NCBI GenBank assembly: GCA_947476625.1 | Contig: CANJRA010000007.1 | Span: forward strand, 1-64,000 | DNA: 64,000 nucleotides | Direction: 5' to 3' | DNA from: Fidelibacterota bacterium | GTDB lineage: Bacteria > Pseudomonadota > Alphaproteobacteria > Rhodospirillales > Rhodospirillaceae | In this document: positions 38,149 to 47,209 of the stretch, piece by piece | How positions within the stretch are numbered: position 1 is the first letter of the stretch | How the letters are laid out: every line of letters begins with the position of its first letter | Made by a program: the position numbers and the translations under genes | Notes under the pieces: model-generated | Seen by the model: only the letters and a program-made list of their open reading frames with translations | The model's database searches: none | Told to the model about the DNA's origin: nothing

Positions 38149-38640
38149 ATGAAAATACGCTCATTTGCCGCTGCAATTTTGGTCGCGTCGTTGACCGGAA
38201 GTGCTGCGATGGCTGCCGACTATGCGACGATCGTGATCGAACGTCCGGTGAAGGCGTCGGTGGACGCCACCTGGAAAAGAATCGGCGCGTATTGCGCATT
38301 GACCGAATGGCTCGGACCGCCGTGCGAAGTCAGCGCCGGCAACGGCGTCGACGTCGGTTCCATCCGCAGCATCGCGGGCGGGCGGGTCTTTGAAGTCATT
38401 GTCGCCAAGACCGATCATTCCTACACGTATGCCTTCCCGAACCCGAACCCGACCTATTATCACGGCACGCTGGCTGCCGTGGCCACGGGGCTGAACACGT
38501 CGAAGATCGTCTACACGCTGTTCTACGATGCGGAATCGCTCGGCACGCCCGAGAAGAAGGCCGAAGATCGCGAAAAGCGTACCAAGACCTTCACCGGCGG
38601 TGTCGAGAAGATGGTCACCTTGGTAGAAGCCGCGAAGTAA
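38149..38640 (+). CDS. Exported SRPBCC-family protein
   Basis: A 163-residue protein with a Sec signal (SFAAAILVASLTGSAAMA). The mature region is a START/SRPBCC helix-grip fold: YATIVIERPVKASVDATWKR, IGAYCALTEWLGPPCEVSAG, then GSIRSIAGGRVFEVIVAKT. Such proteins bind hydrophobic ligands or act as polyketide cyclases. A GGGGGAGGG ribosome site precedes the ATG. It completes the cluster of exported proteins. Confidence 0.9.
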   Translation: MKIRSFAAAILVASLTGSAAMAADYATIVIERPVKASVDATWKRIGAYCALTEWLGPPCEVSAGNGVDVGSIRSIAGGRVFEVIVAKTDHSYTYAFPNPNPTYYHGTLAAVATGLNTSKIVYTLFYDAESLGTPEKKAEDREKRTKTFTGGVEKMVTLVEAAK

Positions 38641-38781
38641 CGCTCAACGCGGGCCCGCTTTACGCCCGATCCGACGATGGGAGCGACGCTTCTAGGCGAA
38701 CAAAACCGGGCTAACGCCTTGTTCCCCCATGCGGGGTCGTATAGATAGCTTGTTCCACGGATATAAAGCGGGCCCCGTTAC

Positions 38782-39390
38782 GTGACCAATACCCTTCATC
38801 GCGGCGATCTCCCCAAGGACGTAAGCTTCCCCGGCAGCGTTGCCGTGGACACCGAAACCATGGGGCTTCGGATTCACCGTGATCGCTTGTGTCTCGTCCA
38901 GCTTTCGGGCGGTGATGGAAATGCCCATCTCGTCCAGATTTTGCCGGCAACGCCGGCCCCAAACCTGGCCGCTCTGTTGGCCAATCCCAAAATTGAAAAA
39001 ATCTTCCATTTTGCGCGCTTCGACCTGGCCATGATTCAGCAGTATTTGGGCGTACGCTGCGCGCCGGTTTACTGCACGCGCACGGCGTCTAAGCTGGTGC
39101 GCACAAACACCGATAAACACGGCCTTAAGGATCTCTGCCGCGAAATGCTCGGCGTCGAGATCTCCAAGCAACAACAGTCCTCCGACTGGGCTGCCGCCAC
39201 GTTGACCCCGGAACAGATCGAATACGCGGCCTCCGATGTCCTCTATCTGCATCGCTTGAAGGCCGAAATGGAGAAGCTGGTCGCGCGCGAGGGCCGGACC
39301 GCGCTTTTAGACGCCTGCCTGCGTTTTCTCCCCGACCGCGCCGCGCTCGATATCGCCGGCTGGGCGGACGAAGATATCTTCGCCCATTAA
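38782..39390 (+). CDS. rnd: RNase D-like 3'-5' exonuclease
   Basis: A 202-residue single-domain DEDDy exonuclease, GTG start. The DEDD residues are in VAVDTETMGLRIHRDRLCLV, FHFARFDLAMIQQYLGV and AASDVLYLHRLKAEM; the usual HRDC domains are absent, which is normal for the short alphaproteobacterial form. It trims the 3' ends of tRNA precursors and other RNA in the cytoplasm. It begins the core genome block after the accessory region. Confidence 0.92.
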   Translation: MTNTLHRGDLPKDVSFPGSVAVDTETMGLRIHRDRLCLVQLSGGDGNAHLVQILPATPAPNLAALLANPKIEKIFHFARFDLAMIQQYLGVRCAPVYCTRTASKLVRTNTDKHGLKDLCREMLGVEISKQQQSSDWAAATLTPEQIEYAASDVLYLHRLKAEMEKLVAREGRTALLDACLRFLPDRAALDIAGWADEDIFAH

Positions 39391-39652
39391 TTCCCCTCTC
39401 CAGGCGGGACTATTCCCTTGGTCTGTCACAGGAATTCTACCAAATTGTAATGCGCGCCCGGTCGGCGCGGGTTGACCCCTATGCCTCGAGGGCGATACTT
39501 TTCCCTGGCTACAAGCGTTGAGCGGGGACGCGGCGCTCGCATATCGATGGCGCGGCGGCATATCGTCGCCACAATCATCGCCGACAACAGCGGCCCAATA
39601 TTAGGCCCAGATATTAGGAATAACGGACATCGCCTCCACCGGCCCCAAGACA

Positions 39653-40624
39653 TTGCCGCCCGTTTCTGCTGCCTCGGCCGACTTGGCTTCGGCGCGGCGC
39701 GTGCTTGATCATGCCAAGGCCGGCCTCGACGCCCTGGCGGGCAGCCTGGGCGATAATTTCGTCGCGGCTCTGGACATTTTTGGGAATGTCGCCGGACGCG
39801 TCGTTGTCTCCGGCATGGGAAAAAGCGGCCATGTGGGGCGCAAGATCGCTGCGACGCTCGCCTCGACCGGTATGCCGGCATTCTTTGTCCATGCCGCTGA
39901 AGCCAGTCACGGCGACTTAGGTATGATCGCGGCGGGCGATGCCGTGCTCGCGATCTCCAATTCCGGCGAAACACCGGAACTGGCCGATCTGATTTCCTAT
40001 ACCCGCCGTTATGGAATTCCCCTGGTAGCCATTACCAGCCGCGCGCGTTCGACTCTGGCCGAAGCCGCCGATGTGCAATTGCTGTTGCCGGACGTCGGCG
40101 AAGCCGGGGTGCTCGGTCTTCCGCCGACAACCTCGACGACGCTGATGATTGCGCTCGGCGACGCTATTGCTGTCGCGCTGTTGGAACGCAAAGGCTTTAC
40201 CGCCGATAACTTCAAGGTCTTCCATCCCGGCGGGCAGTTGGGCCGCAAGCTTTATAAAGTCGCCGATCTCATGCACCGCGGTGACGAACTCCCGCTCGTA
40301 CAGCCCACCACCAACATGTCCGATGTCGTCTTGATGATGACCAAGAAAATCTTCGGTGTTGCCGGGGTTGTCGATAGTGCGGGTCATCTCGTCGGCATCG
40401 TCACCGACGGCGATTTGCGCCGCCATATTGGCGATGCGCTCTTCAAGATGACCGCCGGCGACATCATGACCAAGACCCCGCGCACCACCACCGCGAATAT
40501 CCTCGCGGTCGAAGCCGTGCGGCGCATGAACGAGTGGAAGGTGACGAGCGCTTTTGTCGTCGAAGACGGCAAGCCCATCGGCATTCTCAGACTGCACGAT
40601 ATCTTGCGCTCGGGTGCGGTATGA
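39653..40624 (+). CDS. kdsD: D-arabinose-5-phosphate isomerase
   Basis: A 323-residue KpsF/GutQ/KdsD protein starting at TTG 39653. The SIS domain shows GRVVVSGMGKSGHVGRKIAA, STGMPAFFVHAAEASHGDLG and ISNSGETPELADLI; two CBS domains follow (MTKTPRTTTANILAVEAVRR). It converts ribulose-5-phosphate to arabinose-5-phosphate, the first step to Kdo for lipopolysaccharide. The stop overlaps the lptC start by four bases, tying Kdo supply to LPS transport. Confidence 0.95.
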   Translation: MPPVSAASADLASARRVLDHAKAGLDALAGSLGDNFVAALDIFGNVAGRVVVSGMGKSGHVGRKIAATLASTGMPAFFVHAAEASHGDLGMIAAGDAVLAISNSGETPELADLISYTRRYGIPLVAITSRARSTLAEAADVQLLLPDVGEAGVLGLPPTTSTTLMIALGDAIAVALLERKGFTADNFKVFHPGGQLGRKLYKVADLMHRGDELPLVQPTTNMSDVVLMMTKKIFGVAGVVDSAGHLVGIVTDGDLRRHIGDALFKMTAGDIMTKTPRTTTANILAVEAVRRMNEWKVTSAFVVEDGKPIGILRLHDILRSGAV

Positions 40625-41349
40625 ACGCAGAGCCCAAAAACGAACCGTCAAACCACGACGCGGTCTGGCAACCCCGCAACACTTCGGCGACGGAATCCGT
40701 CGCGCAATACAGCCGCTTTGTCTCCGCGATGAAAATCGCGCTGCCGGTAGCTGCCGCGGTGCTTTTGCTGCTCGTGATTGTTTTGCCGCAACTGCGCGAT
40801 GACGATGCACGCTTCCGTCTTGGGAAGGAGATGATCAAGGGCGCACACACCGACAGTCTCAGTATGACCAATGCGCGCTATTTCGGCACCGACGACAAAG
40901 GCCAGCCTTACTCCGTGTCGGCTCAAGGCGTCAGCCAGCGCAGCAATGACGACAAGGCCGTCGACCTCGTGACGCCGACGGCGCAGATTGGTCTCAATGA
41001 CGGCAAGGCCATGTCGGCGGCGGCCTCAGCGGGCGTGTACGACCGCGACAACCAAAAACTGGACCTGTCGGGCGACGTGACGGTCAACCAGGACGCCGAC
41101 AACCAGCTTCGTACCACCGCCGCCACGGTTATGCTGAAGGACGGCACCGCCAGCGGGCGTGCCCCGGTGAAGGGCGAAGGCTCTTTCGGCAAGCTCGAGG
41201 CGTCGGGCGGTTTTAACCTTTCCGAACGCGGAAAAATCGTGCATTTCCACGGCCCGGCCAAGCTGACCCTGAATTCAAAAGACAAGACAGTCGCAACCCC
41301 GCCCGCGCCGCCGGCCGCGCCCGCTCATCAAGCGAAACCGAACCCATGA
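40621..41349 (+). CDS. lptC: LPS export ABC transporter periplasmic protein LptC
   Basis: ATG at 40621 gives 242 residues. One membrane anchor near residues 37-58 (MKIALPVAAAVLLLLVIVLP) is followed by an OstA/LptC beta-jellyroll domain with NDGKAMSAAASAGVYDRDNQ and LDLSGDVTVNQD. It passes LPS from LptB2FG to LptA in the periplasm. Four-base overlaps on both sides (kdsD, lptA). The C-terminal Pro/Ala tail is slightly long. Confidence 0.92.
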   Translation: MNAEPKNEPSNHDAVWQPRNTSATESVAQYSRFVSAMKIALPVAAAVLLLLVIVLPQLRDDDARFRLGKEMIKGAHTDSLSMTNARYFGTDDKGQPYSVSAQGVSQRSNDDKAVDLVTPTAQIGLNDGKAMSAAASAGVYDRDNQKLDLSGDVTVNQDADNQLRTTAATVMLKDGTASGRAPVKGEGSFGKLEASGGFNLSERGKIVHFHGPAKLTLNSKDKTVATPPAPPAAPAHQAKPNP

Positions 41350-42311
41350 TATTTTCCAGACGGCAACATGCGGCGCCCGCCGCCGTTTTTGTGATCGCGC
41401 TCCTCGCGATCTCACTCATGGCGACGAATGCTCACGCCCAGTCACTGCGTCTGGACGGCACCGACAAGCCCATCGATGTCACCGCCGAGCAGGGCATCGA
41501 GCTTCAGCAAGATGCAAAGCGCGCCATCGCGCGCGGTAATGCCAAGGCTGTGCAGGGCGAAGTCACCATCACCGGTGACGAGCTGATCGCCGACTATCGC
41601 ACCAAGGCCGATGGCGCCAGCGAAGTCTACCGCGTGTTCGCGCGCGGCAACGTCACCATGAAATCCGCCTCCGAGACTGCAACCGGCGAAACTGCGGTCT
41701 ACGACATCGACAAAGGCGTGCTGGTCTTGGAAGGCGCGCTTGTCACTCTGGTCAATGACACCGGGTCTGTGACGGCGCATCGTGCGCTCCAGTATTGGTC
41801 GAATGAACGCGTTGCCGTGGCCGAAGGTACGGCCATGGCCGAAGACAAGGACAAGCGCCGCATTTACGGCGACAAGCTGGTCGCATTTTTTAAAGAACAA
41901 AGCGCACAGAAGCCTAAGACCACAAAAGGCACGGGCGTGTTGTCAGGTGATCGCGGCGACATCTCGTTCATTCAGGGCTTTGGCAACGTACGCATGGAAA
42001 CCGCCCGCGACATCGTGCGCGGCGAGCGCGGGGTCTACAATATCGAGACCGGCATCGCCACACTCGACGGCCGCGTGAAGATCACGCGCGACAAAAATCA
42101 AATGGGCGGCGGCTTCGCTATTGTGAATGTCAAAGGCGGCACCAGCCGCCTCTTCAAGAGTGCCGCGGAAGCCGGCATGCAAGGCGTATCGCAGAACGCA
42201 CGCGTCGCGGCGCTGCTGGCGCCCAAGACCAAGGACGACGCAGCTGCGCCTCAAGCCGCGCCTGCCGTTATGCCCGCGAATATGCCCGCGAATATGAAAG
42301 ATAAAAAATGA
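41346..42311 (+). CDS. lptA: LPS transport periplasmic protein LptA
   Basis: A 321-residue exported protein with signal peptide AVFVIALLAISLMATNAHAQ. The OstA-like repeats are seen: IDVTAEQGIELQQDAKRAIA, RGNAKAVQGEVTITGDELIA, FARGNVTMKSASETATGETA, and VLEGALVTLVNDTGSV. It is longer than enteric LptA, with an additional repeat and a low-complexity tail (PANMPANM). It forms the periplasmic bridge for LPS. ATGA overlap with lptB. Confidence 0.92.
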   Translation: MIFSRRQHAAPAAVFVIALLAISLMATNAHAQSLRLDGTDKPIDVTAEQGIELQQDAKRAIARGNAKAVQGEVTITGDELIADYRTKADGASEVYRVFARGNVTMKSASETATGETAVYDIDKGVLVLEGALVTLVNDTGSVTAHRALQYWSNERVAVAEGTAMAEDKDKRRIYGDKLVAFFKEQSAQKPKTTKGTGVLSGDRGDISFIQGFGNVRMETARDIVRGERGVYNIETGIATLDGRVKITRDKNQMGGGFAIVNVKGGTSRLFKSAAEAGMQGVSQNARVAALLAPKTKDDAAAPQAAPAVMPANMPANMKDKK

Positions 42312-43081
42312 TGCCCGATACCGTCCGCGAGACGCGCCCGGCGGCAGCTAACCAGACCGACAAAGGTCTTGTGGTGCGCAACCTCGGCAAAACCTTCAAA
42401 GGCCGTCCGGTCTTGCGCGATGTCAGTCTTGCCGTCAAACGCGGTGAGGCGGTCGGATTGCTTGGGCCTAACGGCGCCGGCAAAACCACCTCGTTCTATT
42501 GTGTCACCGGATTGATCAGTCCTGATCAGGGCAAGATTTTCCTCGACGACCAAGATATCACCGCGCTGCCGATGTACCGCCGCGCACGTCTCGGCATCGG
42601 TTATCTCCCGCAGGAAGCCTCGATCTTTCGCGGCATGACCGTCGAAGGCAACATCCGCGCCGTCGCCGAAGTGGTCGAAACCGACAAGCATGCGCAGGCC
42701 GCTTTGGTCGACGCGCTTTTGCGCGAATTCTCCATTGAACATCTCCGCCGCTCGCCCGCGCTCGCGCTATCCGGCGGCGAACGCCGCCGCTGCGAAATCG
42801 CCCGTGCGCTGGCGTCGCGTCCAAGCTTCATTCTGCTCGACGAACCCCTGGCCGGCATCGATCCCATCGCCGTCGGCGAAATTCGCGAGATGGTCTCGCA
42901 CCTGAAGGACCGCGGCCTCGGCGTGCTTATTACCGACCATAACGTCCGCGAAACCCTCGACATCATCGACCGCGCCTACATCCTTCACGAAGGCAGCGTC
43001 CTGATGGAGGGGGGCCCCTCGGAAATCGTCGCCCATGAGGGTGTCCGCAGGGTCTATCTCGGCGAGCGGTTTAGCCTTTAA
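42308..43081 (+). CDS. lptB: LPS export ABC transporter ATPase LptB
   Basis: A 257-residue ATPase. Walker A is LLGPNGAGKTTSFYCVTG, signature LALSGGERRRCEIARALAS, Walker B SFILLDEPLAGIDPI, H-loop ITDHNVRETLDIIDRAYILH. It powers extraction of LPS by LptFG from the inner membrane. The matching LptF/LptG genes in this window are 13 kb away in the sphingolipid cluster. Confidence 0.97.
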   Translation: MMPDTVRETRPAAANQTDKGLVVRNLGKTFKGRPVLRDVSLAVKRGEAVGLLGPNGAGKTTSFYCVTGLISPDQGKIFLDDQDITALPMYRRARLGIGYLPQEASIFRGMTVEGNIRAVAEVVETDKHAQAALVDALLREFSIEHLRRSPALALSGGERRRCEIARALASRPSFILLDEPLAGIDPIAVGEIREMVSHLKDRGLGVLITDHNVRETLDIIDRAYILHEGSVLMEGGPSEIVAHEGVRRVYLGERFSL

Positions 43082-43154
43082 TCGGTTGATTTAAGGTCGA
43101 TTTTGGCGGATTCCACCGATCTGCTTGTAACTTGTTAAACATTTTCAGGAACAT

Positions 43155-43170
43155 TGGCACGGTTTTTGCT
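43155..43170 (+). promoter_or_regulatory. Sigma-54 (-24/-12) promoter upstream of rpoN
   Basis: TGGCACG, four bases GTTT, then TTGCT matches the sigma-54 consensus TGGCACG-N4-TTGCW at every fixed position. The predicted transcript would start about 11 bases downstream, near 43181, and reach the rpoN start (43221) after a 40-base leader. This implies autogenous control of rpoN; the enhancer-binding activator is not in the window. Confidence 0.8.
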
Positions 43171-43220
43171 CTATAAGGCCGCCTCGGCTTTTGCGCGTGA
43201 ACCCACTTAAATTTTAGCCG

Positions 43221-44774
43221 GTGATTTCCGACGCCATGGCGCTCTCGCCCAGACTAGATCTCAGGCAAAGCCAAAGCCTCGTCATCACGCCGCAACTGCA
43301 GCAGGCCATCAAGCTGTTGCAGTTGTCGTCGGTGGAGCTGGCTGAATACGTCGAACAAGAGCTGGTCGAAAACCCGCTTTTAGAAATCGACGAAAGCGGT
43401 GACGGCGGAGCCTTGCTCGAAAGCGCCGGCAACGCCGACGATCGTAACGAGGACGGCGCCGCCGTGGTGGATTCCGTCGACGGCCAGGCGGAATCTCCGC
43501 TCGATGTCGAAGCCGGTGTCGATAATGAACCGGGCCTGAGTGAAGAGGATGGCGGCGGTATCGATACCAGCAACGCCGAGGACTGGGGCAGCAGCGGCAA
43601 TGGCGGCGGCGATATGCCCGACTTTGCCCGCAACGTCGCCGAGGCGCCCGATCTGCGCAGCCATCTCATTCAACAGCTCAATCTCGCGGGCTTTTCGCCG
43701 GCCGACCGCATGATTGGCGTCTTCCTGATCGAACAATTGGATGAAAGTGGATACTTGCGCGCGGTCCTCGCTGATGTCGCGGCCTTGCTCGGCACCGACG
43801 AAGCGCGTGTCGCGCGCGTGCTGGGTGTTTTGCAGAAATTCGATCCAGCGGGCATCTTTGCGCGCGACCTCAAGGAATGCCTGAAGCTGCAGCTCGAAGA
43901 TAAAAACCGCTTCGATCCCGCCATGGCCGCATTCGTCGCGAATATCGAGTTGCTGGCGGCGCGTGATCTCAAAAAGCTGCGCGAAGTCTGCGGCGTCTCC
44001 ATGGAAGACATACAGGATATGATCGCTGAAGTGCGCGCGCTCAATCCGAAACCGGCCTTGCAGTTCGAACACGGCGTCAGCGAAGCCGTCATTCCCGACG
44101 TCATCATGAGCGTACGCCCCGACGGTACGTGGCGCGTCGAGCTAAATCCCGACACGTTGCCGCGTGTGCTGGTCAACAGCAGCTATGTTTCCGAAATCAG
44201 CCGTGGGGGTATCGCTAAAGTCGATAAGCAATTCCTGGCCGACCGGCTGCAATCCGCTAACTGGCTGGTAAAGGCGCTACACCAGCGCGCGGAAACCATT
44301 CTCAAGGTCGCCACTGAACTTCTCAAACAACAGGAAGCATTTTTCCGCCACGGCGTATCTCATCTGCGCCCGCTGATTTTGCGCGATGTCGCCGATGCCA
44401 TCGAAATGCACGAAAGCACCGTCAGCCGCGTTACCACCAATAAATACATGTCCACGCCGCGCGGGATTTTTGAGCTCAAGTATTTCTTCACGCAAGGGTT
44501 GCCCTCGAACACCGGCGCGGAAAGCCATTCGGCCGAAGCGGTGCGTCACCGCATCAAAATCCTGATTGATGCCGAAGCTGTATCCGATGTTCTCTCGGAC
44601 GATAAAATCGTCGAAATCTTGCGCGGCGAGGGCATAGATGTGGCCCGGCGGACCGTGGCCAAGTATCGGGATTCTCTCAATATTCCGTCGTCGGTCCAAC
44701 GCCGCCGCGACAAAGCTGCGGGCTACGGCACTTCGTTAACGGCCGGCCGGTCCCTGGGTCTCGTCAATTCTTGA
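43221..44774 (+). CDS. rpoN: RNA polymerase sigma-54 factor RpoN
   Basis: A 517-residue protein with all three regions: the Gln-rich activator-interaction region (RLDLRQSQSLVITPQLQQAI, KLLQLSSVELAEYVEQELVE), an acidic linker, the core-binding region, the helix-turn-helix RDVADAIEMHESTVSRVTTN, and the RpoN box ARRTVAKYRDSL. Length is normal. It directs transcription of nitrogen, flagellar and other genes with bacterial enhancer-binding proteins. GTG start. A consensus sigma-54 promoter lies 50-66 bases upstream. Confidence 0.97.
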   Translation: MISDAMALSPRLDLRQSQSLVITPQLQQAIKLLQLSSVELAEYVEQELVENPLLEIDESGDGGALLESAGNADDRNEDGAAVVDSVDGQAESPLDVEAGVDNEPGLSEEDGGGIDTSNAEDWGSSGNGGGDMPDFARNVAEAPDLRSHLIQQLNLAGFSPADRMIGVFLIEQLDESGYLRAVLADVAALLGTDEARVARVLGVLQKFDPAGIFARDLKECLKLQLEDKNRFDPAMAAFVANIELLAARDLKKLREVCGVSMEDIQDMIAEVRALNPKPALQFEHGVSEAVIPDVIMSVRPDGTWRVELNPDTLPRVLVNSSYVSEISRGGIAKVDKQFLADRLQSANWLVKALHQRAETILKVATELLKQQEAFFRHGVSHLRPLILRDVADAIEMHESTVSRVTTNKYMSTPRGIFELKYFFTQGLPSNTGAESHSAEAVRHRIKILIDAEAVSDVLSDDKIVEILRGEGIDVARRTVAKYRDSLNIPSSVQRRRDKAAGYGTSLTAGRSLGLVNS

Positions 44775-44980
44775 CTTCATGGGGGGGGCGCGCCTATGGT
44801 CCGCCACCTTTTAAAAAGCCCTTTGAAAGCGCAGTTGCGCGGGGCACGCACACCCGACAGTGAGACAAAATAACAGTCGAGTTGCCTCCACCGAATGACA
44901 ACAGTGTTCTTGTCTTTACATCCAATTCATTGATTGGCTGGCGGACGGGTACGCTTGTAGAAGCGATCTAAAGGCGCGGC

Positions 44981-45442
44981 ATGGAAATCAGCGATTTACT
45001 TCAGCCTGAAGCGGTCATGTCGGGCCTTAAGGCGAGCAGCAAGAAGCATGCACTGCAGTTGCTTGCCAAACACGCTGCGCAAATCACCGGTGGCAACGAG
45101 CGTACGATTTTCGAAACGCTGATGGAGCGCGAGCGCCTCGGCACGACGGGCGTCGGCAATGGCATCGCCATCCCGCACGGCAAGATCGCCGAATTCAATC
45201 GCCTTTACGGCGTCTTTGCCCGTCTCGACAAACCGATTGATTTCGACGCCATCGACGAACAGCCCGTCGATCTGATTTTCCTGCTGCTAGCGCCCGAAGG
45301 CGCCGGCGCCGATCATTTGAAAGCGCTTGCCCGTGTCTCGCGTTTGCTGCGTGACGCCTCCGTCTGCGAAAAACTCCGCGGCGCGGAAACCGCCGATGGT
45401 CTTTACATGCTCCTGACGCAGTCGGAAGCCCAAGCCGCTTAG
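44981..45442 (+). CDS. ptsN: Nitrogen PTS regulatory protein EIIA-Ntr
   Basis: A 153-residue EIIA of the fructose/mannitol family. The phosphorylated His lies in TGVGNGIAIPHGKI; FARLDKPIDFDAIDEQPVDL and IFLLLAPEGAGADHLKALAR follow. It relays phosphate from EI-Ntr/NPr and regulates K+ transport and nitrogen or stress responses. In many alphaproteobacteria hpf lies between rpoN and ptsN; here the 206-base gap has no such gene. Confidence 0.96.
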   Translation: MEISDLLQPEAVMSGLKASSKKHALQLLAKHAAQITGGNERTIFETLMERERLGTTGVGNGIAIPHGKIAEFNRLYGVFARLDKPIDFDAIDEQPVDLIFLLLAPEGAGADHLKALARVSRLLRDASVCEKLRGAETADGLYMLLTQSEAQAA

Positions 45443-45520
45443 CTTCCAACCCGCTTAACTTCCAGTCTCGCTGGTACACCCGCCAGCCGCTATACTTCTC
45501 TCATAAGTCTGGGGGTTCCA

Positions 45521-45823
45521 ATGCGCTTCGTTCTCATAGTTACCGCGTTGTTCACGGCTTTACCGGCTGTTGCCCAAACACTTCCGAAGGCATCGAGTGA
45601 TCCGCTGAAGGAGATCTGCACCGGCTTTCTTGAGCAGGGCGGCCAGGGCGTCTCTGGCAATCGCGACAATCTGTGCACGTGTCTCGTGCGCGAAACCAAG
45701 GCGCGCCTCACCGAGCGCGAAATGATCATCTACAACAAAGCCGGCGAAACCGGCCAGCAACCGCCGCCGGAAGTCATGAACAAAGTGATCGGTATCGCGA
45801 CGGATTGTTTAGGCGCGCAGTAG
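45521..45823 (+). CDS. Small exported Cys-containing protein
   Basis: A 100-residue protein with a signal peptide (RFVLIVTALFTALPAVAQ). The mature part has four Cys (EICTGF, NLCTCLV, ATDCLGA), likely two disulfides, in an otherwise helical hydrophilic chain. GGGGG ribosome site upstream. Not recognised; the Cys pattern suggests a periplasmic protein of the small Cys-rich type seen in alphaproteobacteria. Confidence 0.65.
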   Translation: MRFVLIVTALFTALPAVAQTLPKASSDPLKEICTGFLEQGGQGVSGNRDNLCTCLVRETKARLTEREMIIYNKAGETGQQPPPEVMNKVIGIATDCLGAQ

Positions 45824-45828
45824 CGCGG

Positions 45829-46116
45829 TTATTTTCCCAGCCGGAAAGCCAGGGTAAATTGAAAGCCCCGGCCGGACACAGGCTGGCCGGTCTTATCAAG
45901 CATCGGCGTAAACCGCCATTTGCGGAAACTCTCTAACGCCGCCTGATCGAATACGCTCGACGGCGTTGATTTTGATACGCGCGCACCGGCAACGGCGCCC
46001 GCGGCATCAAGATCGAACGTAATCTCAACGTCGCCTTCGATCCGCTGTTGATATTGATCCGGCGGATACATGGTCTGCGTGCGGTAGACCGGCTGCGGGT
46101 CTTTACCGGGTGCCAC
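45829..46116 (-). pseudogene. TonB C-terminal domain fragment
   Basis: 95 residues after a GTG: DPQPVYRTQTMYPPDQYQQR, IEGDVEITFDLDAAGAVAGA, SVFDQAALESFRKWRFTPML. This is the C-terminal TonB_C domain that contacts TonB-dependent receptors. The membrane anchor and Pro-rich spacer that a TonB needs are missing, and an in-frame TAG lies just upstream. The gene has lost its 5' part at a junction near 46110-46120, next to another gene truncated from the other side. Confidence 0.7.
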
Positions 46117-46414
46117 AAAGTTCGACGAACTTGTCTCGGACTATATCATTTCCCAAGGCGTCATCGAACGCCTCGACGACAAAAACTTGATCTTCCGCGA
46201 GCGCGCTTTGCGGCTCGTGACATTTTGCGCATCGGGTGTGCTCACCGTCGGTCGCGCCAGCACCATCGCCCGCGACACCATCGTTGCGTACCTGCGTCGC
46301 AAGGACTTCATCACCGAATTTACCGATGGTATCGACGAGCCCGTAGGCAAAGAGCAGGCCATCAAGGAATTCTATGGCCTGCTCTCCAAAACCGGCTTCG
46401 ATGTGAAGGGCTAA
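46088..46414 (+). pseudogene. 5'-truncated gene of unknown function
   Basis: The frame opens after a TAG at 46085 and reads KFDELVSDYIISQGVIERLD, DKNLIFRERALRLVTFCASG, then IVAYLRRKDFITEFTDGIDE to a stop at 46414. No start codon is available upstream of a TTG at 46187. The composition and helical, amphipathic character are those of a real protein's C-terminus, but I do not recognise the family. It faces the TonB fragment; both have lost their 5' ends at the same place. Confidence 0.45.
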
Positions 46415-46459
46415 TCCGTACCTGGTACGGATTGGTTCTGGCCGACTAATTCTGACGAA

Positions 46460-47209
46460 CTAATTCCGAAATGTCTGGTTGACGAAGTGCGCCGTCAGTA
46501 CGGCTAGCAAGTCGAACGCAGGGTCTTCCGCCAGAGCGACATCGGCCGCGGCGCCCAGTGTTTTGCCGGCATCCAAAGCCGCAACCAACGCCGCATCCGC
46601 GCCCGTAATCTCGCGCGTTACCACATGCTGTCCGCGCCGCGACACCAGCACATATGAACCGACCGTCAGATCCAACGCAGGGATTGCGGCGTCGTCTGCC
46701 TGATGTACGTTCCAAATTTGGTAAAGCGGAAAGGGCGATGTCAGCAGGCGCGTTGCCGGATGCAGCTTCACGGTCGTGCGCTCCATATCTTCGGGCGGCA
46801 GCGTGGCGAACGGTTGCAAATCAAGCGGCGCGGCGTCGGCGGCGAAGTAAGCCGCATGGCGCGCCCACTCTAATCTGGCAACGTCGGCGAGGTATGGAAC
46901 GTGGCGAATCACATCATCCCGCGTGATGAAATCAGCCAGCGCTTCGCCGTAGCTGGAAAGATGCGGCGCTTGCGGCGGCATCGCCGCGGTAAACCGCTCG
47001 GTGAGGCCGGTAAAAAGTCTGTCGCCCACCAGGCGCCGCGTCACGGGATAAGCGCCCGCCAGCACATTGTATAAGCCGCCGTGAATCGTCTGACGATACA
47101 CCGCAAGGCGCGCGGCGGTATCTTGCGCCAGCAGAGCCAGCGAAGCCTCGTCTTCGCCGAGTACAGCGGCCACGAAACGGCGCTGCATCTCGCGCAGTTC
47201 AAGCGACAT
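46460..47209 (-). CDS. bufC: DUF2063 protein, partner of the MNIO enzyme (BufC/HvfC type)
   Basis: Start at 47209 gives 249 residues. The N-terminal DUF2063 domain is clear: [63 protein letters not shown]. The C-terminal half is the winged domain seen in HvfC/MbnC-like partners that bind the precursor peptide and help the DUF692 enzyme modify it. It overlaps the bufB gene by 11 bases and is the third gene of the operon. Confidence 0.88.
   Translation of the reverse strand: MSLELREMQRRFVAAVLGEDEASLALLAQDTAARLAVYRQTIHGGLYNVLAGAYPVTRRLVGDRLFTGLTERFTAAMPPQAPHLSSYGEALADFITRDDVIRHVPYLADVARLEWARHAAYFAADAAPLDLQPFATLPPEDMERTTVKLHPATRLLTSPFPLYQIWNVHQADDAAIPALDLTVGSYVLVSRRGQHVVTREITGADAALVAALDAGKTLGAAADVALAEDPAFDLLAVLTAHFVNQTFRN

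Noticed and set aside
42274-42300. Short tandem repeat at the end of lptA.
   Set aside because: It encodes a PANMPANM tail, a low-complexity end with no regulatory sign.
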